Assembly (NCBI GenBank): GCA_006226225.1
Contig: SBHI01000064.1
Span: 1 to 25,564, forward strand
From: Alphaproteobacteria bacterium
GTDB taxonomy: Bacteria > Pseudomonadota > Alphaproteobacteria > Micavibrionales > CSBR16-224
Direction: 5' to 3'
DNA: 25,564 nt
Shown here: piece after piece, positions 22,451 through 25,564 of the stretch
Layout of the letters: each line of letters starts with the position of its first letter
How positions within the stretch are numbered: position 1 is the first letter of the stretch
Translations under genes and position numbers: made by a program
Notes under the pieces: model-generated
The model's input: the letters and a program-made list of their open reading frames with translations, nothing else
Told to the model about the DNA's origin: nothing
The model's database searches: none

Positions 22451-25219
22451 TTATCCGCCGATTGGCCCGCTGCCGTGGTCGCCGCGTTTTGGTGCCGCCA
22501 GCGGTTTGTTTTTCAGCAGCTGTTCTTTCACGCCGTGAATGTCTTTATCCAATGCGCGAACATCTTTCGTCTCCGTTAAAGAAACAAATGCGTCACGAAT
22601 GGCAGTCAGATTTTCGCCGACATCAACGCGTATGCTGGCATTAATCAGCTCCTGCGACAGGTTCACGGTTTTTGTTTTGTCCAGATGGATATGCCCCTGA
22701 TAGCTTTTTTCGCCTAGAATGCGCGAGGGAATACGGTGCGGGCTGTTGATTCCGGCTTGATACAGCTCTTCCTTTTCCAGAGACAGACGAAAATCACGGG
22801 TTTTTCCCAGCTCTGCGCGACGGGTTGGTGATAGTCCATGCCCCTGATCCATCAGCATATGTGTGCGGGCAATCCCTTTCAGCAAATCCCCGCTAAAGCA
22901 GCGGAAGCAGTAACATAAAATCCAGACGCGTTTTGCAGCGCAGTATTTCCATTTTGGCGGCAGACTCGCTTGTGCATCTGCAACGATGGCAAAGGGATAG
23001 ACCCGTTGCGGTGTTACGCCGGTATGGGTGAAATAGCTCTGGCCGAGCTGTTTGACATCAGCAGGATCCAGTTTGAATTTATCGGCAATAAACTGCTTGG
23101 CTTCCTGCACATTACGCACATCTTTCGGCAGCACAAAGCTGGGAGCCGTTAACATGGCACCTGACCCGCCCATACGCTGCGGGGCTGGCAGCATCTGCGG
23201 ATCCAGGGCTACCAGCAAGCCGTCATCCCAGTTATGGGTCAGCGGCATAACGATGGCAATGTTTTCGATGCCGTCATCCGTGACAATGAATTCGACGTTT
23301 TGCGAGGTCAAACCGCGTGTTGAGCCCTGCGTATACCCCTCTTCCACAAAGACGGAGCGGATGGCGCGCAAATGTTCCGCAGGCTCATCGCTTTCAACGA
23401 ATTTCTTTTTCTCGACGGCATCCAAAAGAGCAACGCCGTCTTCGGCCATAATATTGCTGCGCTTTTTACCAACGGTCGGCATTTGTTCGCCGACCCATTT
23501 CGGGAACGGCAGGCCAAGGCGCATCATCAGTTCGAAAACGCGGATTTCAAGCCGTGGGTCAGGCAGCACACCGACCTGCGCGGCATGCAGAATATCGGTG
23601 GCTTCAAGTTCGCAAATCCGTCCCCATGCGCTGTATGCAGGCTGATCCTCCTGCTGTGGCGGTAAATAGCGCCAGCTTGGTTTTTTCGGTGCCCGCACCT
23701 CGACATAGACAGGCTCGATGGCCTCGTCAATGCGGTCAGGTGACGGAAAATACGGCAGGCCGACTTCGATTTCGCCATGCGGGCGGGGTTTCAGATTGAT
23801 CTGTTTTTCCACGAATTTCAAAATAGCGAGTTTGTTGGCGGCCGCATCACTGCCGAACTCATCAACCGACATAGTAATCGGTTCGATCAGATGCCCCGAC
23901 CAAGTCTTGCCATCCAGATTATTGTTGCCGCGGATGACGGCATTGACGACAGGGCGCGGCGCGCCGTTGATCACGTAAACCAATAGTCGTCCGTCTTCGG
24001 TCAAGCGGTAAGGGATGATATCGGAATAGTCATCAGGTTCACGCACCATTTCATGAAGTTCGCCGCTGCGGGTATCGCGTACGGTGACGATATCCAGATG
24101 GGAAGGCTTATCCTGTAGCGGGCGACGTTCTTCCAATAGCAGGCTGCCCTTTTCTCCCGCTTTTTGCGCGATAATGAAATAATTGGTGGCAGGCGGCGGC
24201 AGTGGATTGCCATCTTCGGTGTAAAGCTGGAATTTGCCGTTATAGCGGTTTTCTATCACCCAGGGGTTCCAGTAAGGCGCGGAATAAACCATGCGCATGC
24301 CAAGGCGGGCAAATTCACGGCGGTAATCCTGATAGGTAAAGAATGTGTATTCCTGCCCCAGCTCTTTTTCCCAGCGCACGCGCTCGTCTTTGCGGTACAG
24401 GAATTCCATCGCCCATTTGCGCGGCAGGCGGAATAGTCGCGTATCCTCCCGCAGCAGGTCATGCAGCTCTTCCAGAAAGAAACCTTCGCAACCGGCGGAA
24501 TCAAAAGGCCGAGCGGTTTGCGCAAAGCGGATCAGCAAATCCGCATCGGACATATCGACGGCGTTTTTGCCGTTTTTCTGTGACAAAGGAAATTCCAGCA
24601 GCGCAAATTCATCCGCCGGCGGCATCATGTAATCACGGATCAGCATTGTTCCGCCCGGTTTCAGCTTTTTAATCTGCGCCTCCAGCATTCTGGTGACCGA
24701 TTGCATGCTATAGCCGTGTTCAGAATAAACCTGATGCAGAATATTGGAATTGATGATGCCGTCCAGCCCTTCGTCACGAAAGCTGGAAACGTCAATGGCC
24801 TCGCAGCGGAAGGCCAGATTGGACAGGTCATAGTTCTTTTTTGCGGTTTCGATGGATTTCGGGTCACGGTCAATGCCCAGAAATTCTACGCGGGGATTCA
24901 GCAGTGCCAACGCATAGGTGATTTCTCCCGTGCCGCAGCCCATATCCGCGACTTTTGATCCGGCGGGCAGCAGGAAATGCGCGGAAATCTGCGCGGCCTT
25001 GTTCTGAACAAAAGCGGACAGATTTTCAAAATGATCCTGACGGATTTTCTCGTCGCGGGCGCGCTTTTTAAACTGTTCAAGACTGACGGCGCTACCGCTT
25101 TTGGCAGCCTGCTCTTCCAACGCCTCGTCCTGAGGCGTGTGGGAAACCTCAAAAGCTTTCGCAGCCTGCTTTTTTTCAGTCTCCTGCGCTTTTTTCTTAT
25201 TATCGTCTTTGTCAGCCAC
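22451..25219 (-). CDS. Large methyltransferase fusion protein of unknown function
   Basis: 922 residues from a GTG start with an AGAAAGA stretch upstream. A Lys/Glu-rich N-terminus precedes a class I SAM-dependent methyltransferase domain: motif I VADMGCGTGE (90-99), GIDRDP (115-120), GIINSNILHQVY (154-165) and LKPGGTMLIRDYMMP (186-200). This domain appears to run to about 355. The remaining ~560 residues match no family I know. Two stretches (about 374-505 and 640-750) have strand patterns reminiscent of Nudix folds; the second includes VKQLGQSYFTHTGVTPQRVYPFAI. Neither shows a Nudix box. A cysteine group (Cys760, 769, 771, 774) follows. No membrane segment is evident. It lies between addB and the BioC-like gene, in apparent co-transcription with the latter. 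Confidence 0.8.
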   Translation of the reverse strand: MADKDDNKKKAQETEKKQAAKAFEVSHTPQDEALEEQAAKSGSAVSLEQFKKRARDEKIRQDHFENLSAFVQNKAAQISAHFLLPAGSKVADMGCGTGEITYALALLNPRVEFLGIDRDPKSIETAKKNYDLSNLAFRCEAIDVSSFRDEGLDGIINSNILHQVYSEHGYSMQSVTRMLEAQIKKLKPGGTMLIRDYMMPPADEFALLEFPLSQKNGKNAVDMSDADLLIRFAQTARPFDSAGCEGFFLEELHDLLREDTRLFRLPRKWAMEFLYRKDERVRWEKELGQEYTFFTYQDYRREFARLGMRMVYSAPYWNPWVIENRYNGKFQLYTEDGNPLPPPATNYFIIAQKAGEKGSLLLEERRPLQDKPSHLDIVTVRDTRSGELHEMVREPDDYSDIIPYRLTEDGRLLVYVINGAPRPVVNAVIRGNNNLDGKTWSGHLIEPITMSVDEFGSDAAANKLAILKFVEKQINLKPRPHGEIEVGLPYFPSPDRIDEAIEPVYVEVRAPKKPSWRYLPPQQEDQPAYSAWGRICELEATDILHAAQVGVLPDPRLEIRVFELMMRLGLPFPKWVGEQMPTVGKKRSNIMAEDGVALLDAVEKKKFVESDEPAEHLRAIRSVFVEEGYTQGSTRGLTSQNVEFIVTDDGIENIAIVMPLTHNWDDGLLVALDPQMLPAPQRMGGSGAMLTAPSFVLPKDVRNVQEAKQFIADKFKLDPADVKQLGQSYFTHTGVTPQRVYPFAIVADAQASLPPKWKYCAAKRVWILCYCFRCFSGDLLKGIARTHMLMDQGHGLSPTRRAELGKTRDFRLSLEKEELYQAGINSPHRIPSRILGEKSYQGHIHLDKTKTVNLSQELINASIRVDVGENLTAIRDAFVSLTETKDVRALDKDIHGVKEQLLKNKPLAAPKRGDHGSGPIGG

Positions 25220-25283
25220 TTCTTTAAGTCTTTCTTGTATCCGTCTCTATTTTTTACAGAATCAGTTTAATTTACACTTTTTT

Positions 25284-25564
25284 TTACAGTTTCTCAACAT
25301 ATCCCCACTCGCCCAGTCGTTCCAGATGGGCATAGTCATTATAGGCGGGCGCTTTATCCAGATCAGGTACGGCATAATAAGGCGTGTCAGGGTTGTCAAA
25401 AGCCGCCACCAATGCGGGAAAGCCGATTGCCGCATTGTCGATGGCACGGCGAATATCTTCGGCCTTATAGCTTTTTGCCTGAAACGGCGGATGCCCGCCT
25501 GAAACCTGCCAAACCAGCAATGCAGCCGTTTCCGAGACAGGAAGCCCTGAAAACGCGGTTCCGG
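25284..25564 (-). CDS. addB: AddB-like double-strand break repair nuclease/helicase subunit, C-terminal end (5' end outside window)
   Basis: Open to the window edge and ending at TAA (25284-25286); ~92 residues are visible. The C-terminal pattern FSGLPVSETAALLVWQVSGG, then IGFPALVAAFDNPDTPYYAVPDLDKAPAYNDYAHLERLGEW, closely resembles the end of alphaproteobacterial AddB, whose PD-(D/E)XK nuclease domain works with AddA in recombinational repair. The catalytic residues are outside the window. The addA gene that usually follows addB is not here: the next gene, 64 bp on, is the 922-residue methyltransferase fusion. A free-standing PD-(D/E)XK nuclease is the main alternative. Confidence 0.75.
   Translation of the reverse strand, partial: GTAFSGLPVSETAALLVWQVSGGHPPFQAKSYKAEDIRRAIDNAAIGFPALVAAFDNPDTPYYAVPDLDKAPAYNDYAHLERLGEWGYVEKL

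Overview
The window is ordinary chromosomal sequence from an alphaproteobacterium, with roughly balanced GC. The best markers are GcrA and a CckA-type hybrid histidine kinase, which are alphaproteobacterial cell-cycle regulators. A Usg protein, an NDUFAF5/BioC-like methyltransferase and the C-terminus of an alphaproteobacterial-type AddB point the same way. A Micavibrio-like or related lineage is possible, but that is inference. I see no rRNA, tRNA, CRISPR array, insertion sequence, integrase or phage gene.

Layout. 1-914: the end of mazG (+) meets def (-). 915-3145: a GNAT-like protein and an M20 amidohydrolase (+), behind a promoter with a CcrM-type GANTC site in it. 3149-5678: a leftward gcrA-trhO-cysQ unit, in which gcrA and trhO overlap. 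5805-7043: a single-domain response regulator (-) diverges from an unknown, probably helical protein (+) across a repeat-rich, operator-like region. 7053-8075: trpS (-). 8216-9040: a beta-solenoid-like protein with an exact 17-residue Gly-His repeat, behind a near-consensus promoter and closed by a strong terminator. 9117-10973: an MsbA-type ABC exporter (-). 10974-11387: a gene-free stretch with several DNA dyads. 11388-16240: rimP-nusA-infB (-), without the usual ylxR and without rbfA/truB after infB. 16431-18950: cckA (-). 19086-21109 (+): an unknown protein and two tandem paralogous small proteins, the second with a perfect CtrA box over its promoter. 21336-21599: usg (+). 21606-25564 (-): a small methyltransferase, a 922-residue methyltransferase fusion of unknown function, and the end of addB.

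How the parts fit. Most genes serve translation (def, trpS, trhO, rimP, nusA, infB), nucleotide clean-up (mazG, cysQ) or cell-cycle control (gcrA, cckA). The CtrA box at 20712-20727 lies 1.8 kb from cckA and suggests that the second small paralog belongs to the CckA-CtrA regulon. The least explained items are the Gly-His-Ser repeat protein, the 922-residue methyltransferase fusion, the paired small proteins and the operator-like array between the response regulator and its divergent neighbour. I found no clear multi-gene novel defence or mobile system.
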